The notes beneath the pieces were generated by a model that was given only the letters and a program-made list of their open reading frames with translations, was not told the DNA's origin and made no database searches. From positions 62,001-126,000 of the forward strand of contig JAHIVH010000081.1 in assembly GCA_018816735.1 (NCBI GenBank): a stretch of DNA of 64,000 nt. The letters run 5' to 3'. A program made the position numbers and the translations under genes. Shown here in pieces: positions 62,980 through 64,000 of this stretch (the first letter of the stretch is position 1; each line of letters starts with the position of its first letter). The stretch is from Pseudomonadota bacterium (lineage in GTDB: Bacteria; Desulfobacterota; Desulfobacteria; Desulfobacterales; JAHIVH01).

Positions 62980-64000
62980 TTAGCTTGCTTTCCTGAAATA
63001 GTCGATCACTTTCGGGAAGCATTTGTGCATGGCTTTGTGAAAGGGATATTCGGGGATATCTTTTGGATGAATCCATGTCCTGTTTGCATCGGCTGTTAAT
63101 CGTGTCACAGGTGAAACCGGATGGCAGAGATAAACGGATAACTTTAATTTGAAATGCGTATACGCATGGCCTACATGAGTGAGGTGTGCTGTTACAGTCA
63201 CGGAAATGCCAGTCCGTTTTTTTACCGCACTTGCAAGACTTTCTTCAGGTGATTCAATAGTTACTGGGCCACCAGGAAGCTCCCACATGCCACCTAAAAA
63301 TCCATGCTCCTCCCTTTGAACAATCAGAAATTGATCATTTTTAACAATAAGCCCGGCTACCATTTGGCGCGTGGGAATTTTTCGAGGGGTCACACGTTTG
63401 GGATATTCGTCTGTTCTCTTGTTTTTAAAGGCCTTGCAGAATCTTGATACCGGACAGGCTCCACATAACGGACGTTTCGGTTTGCAGACAAGTGCACCCA
63501 GTTCCATCATTGCCTGATTTGAAGTGGACGGATCATTTTCATCCAGAAGCAAGGATGCCTTATCATAAAACGCAGCGTGGGCGCCGGATTGATTCACCGG
63601 CATATCCATCATAAACACGCGGGACAGAACTCTTTTGACATTTCCGTCAACAACAGCAAGCGCGTGTCCAAAAGCAATGCTCTGCACAGCCGCGTTGATA
63701 TAATCGCCAACCCCCATGAGTTTCCTGAATTCTTCAGGTGTATCCGGCACATCGAACCGATTGTCTTCAATTAATTGCCTGGCCGCCCTGTGAAGATTTC
63801 TGGCTCGGGAATAATAGCCCAATCCTTCCCAATGTTTCAGAACCGCCTGAAGGTCAGCCTGTGAAAGGGTTTTGATGTCCGGAAAATAGTCAATAAACCT
63901 GTTGAAATAGTCTATTACGGTAATGACCTGGGTTTGCTGCAACATGACTTCCGAAACCCATATATGATAGGGATTTTTTGTCTCCCGCCATGGCAGGTTT
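62980..64000 (-). CDS. mutY: A/G-specific adenine DNA glycosylase MutY, N-terminus cut by window edge
   Basis: The frame is still open at base 64000; upstream of the first internal ATG it reads NLPWRETKNPYHIWVSEVML, the normal MutY sequence, so the true start is outside the window. The helix-hairpin-helix region GVGDYINAAVQSIAFG and catalytic VDGNVKRVLSRVF are present. The [4Fe-4S] site is CKPKRPLCGACPVSRFC (C-x6-C-x2-C-x5-C). A NUDIX-like C-terminal domain follows (MWELPGGPV). It removes adenine opposite 8-oxoguanine. It converges with phaC, leaving only six bases between the stop codons. Confidence 0.95.
   Translation of the reverse strand, partial: NLPWRETKNPYHIWVSEVMLQQTQVITVIDYFNRFIDYFPDIKTLSQADLQAVLKHWEGLGYYSRARNLHRAARQLIEDNRFDVPDTPEEFRKLMGVGDYINAAVQSIAFGHALAVVDGNVKRVLSRVFMMDMPVNQSGAHAAFYDKASLLLDENDPSTSNQAMMELGALVCKPKRPLCGACPVSRFCKAFKNKRTDEYPKRVTPRKIPTRQMVAGLIVKNDQFLIVQREEHGFLGGMWELPGGPVTIESPEESLASAVKKRTGISVTVTAHLTHVGHAYTHFKLKLSVYLCHPVSPVTRLTADANRTWIHPKDIPEYPFHKAMHKCFPKVIDYFRKAS

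Noticed and set aside
1-64000. CRISPR arrays, tRNA or rRNA genes and prophage
   Set aside because: No regular direct repeats, no cloverleaf pattern and no phage genes were found on reading.

Overview
This 64 kb window looks like chromosome from a strictly anaerobic, probably sulfate-reducing member of the Desulfobacterota (Desulfobacteraceae-like). That is an inference from gene content: a soluble HdrABC-MvhDGA set with an FrhB-like flavoprotein, a Rieske/cytochrome b complex with a multihaem cytochrome c, CCG-domain Fe-S proteins, many acyl-CoA enzymes, polyhydroxyalkanoate (PHA) synthesis, Cys-rich sensors and moderate GC. No sulfate-reduction gene (dsr, apr, sat), rRNA, tRNA or CRISPR array is visible. 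Both window edges cut genes: an IclR-type regulator at the left and MutY at the right.

Layout. 1-2061 (minus): IclR regulator fragment and a long SDR protein with a four-Cys N-terminal motif. 2386-7554: a 1722-residue kinase-like/ATPase/GAF/SpoIIE phosphatase whose kinase domain looks dead. 7699-16411 (plus): GlcD/GlcF-type 2-hydroxyacid dehydrogenase, a DnaJ-like protein, then a run with a CoA-transferase/GNAT fusion, CbiX-type chelatase, GNAT-like protein, amidohydrolase and Tat-exported phosphoesterase. 16602-21222: a small, possibly biosynthetic cluster (sulfotransferase-like, SRPBCC, KAS III-like, ThDP enzyme). 21320-25259 (minus): chemoreceptor and AMP-forming acetyl-CoA synthetase.

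25513-30455 (minus) is the most unusual segment. It is a compact operon encoding a Rieske protein, a cytochrome b with b6-type haem-ligand spacing and an inserted two-cluster ferredoxin domain, a five-haem cytochrome c, a small membrane protein and a Tat-exported flavoprotein with an inserted rubredoxin-like domain. It could link cytosolic low-potential electrons, the quinone pool and a periplasmic redox reaction. 30589-31330 is a decayed strip with an IS6-family transposase remnant and a broken surface-protein fragment. 31655-38674 holds a phasin, a PBP-like protein, a porin and two tandem paralogous lipoprotein hydrolases. 38800-41151 (minus) holds poorly known genes, one frameshifted.

41433-45094: SCP2-like protein, acyl-CoA dehydrogenase and a sigma54 activator with a Cys-containing PAS domain. 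45433-53842: the FrhB-like/HdrA/HdrC/HdrB/MvhD/MvhG/MvhA/protease operon, preceded by a 26-bp perfect palindrome and a -24/-12-type promoter, so the adjacent activator may control it. It is expected to couple H2 oxidation or formation to ferredoxin and a disulfide or other acceptor by flavin-based bifurcation. 53953-57662 (minus): a CaiB/BaiF CoA-transferase, a glycerophosphodiester phosphodiesterase and two uncharacterised genes. 58050-62973 (plus): ADP-forming acyl-CoA synthetase/GNAT fusion, phasin and PHA synthase, preceded by a second sigma54-type promoter with exact GG-N10-GC spacing. Acetyl-CoA turnover, PHA storage and hydrogen/ferredoxin chemistry are thus the metabolic themes, with two separate acyl-CoA enzymes fused to protein-acetyltransferase-like domains.
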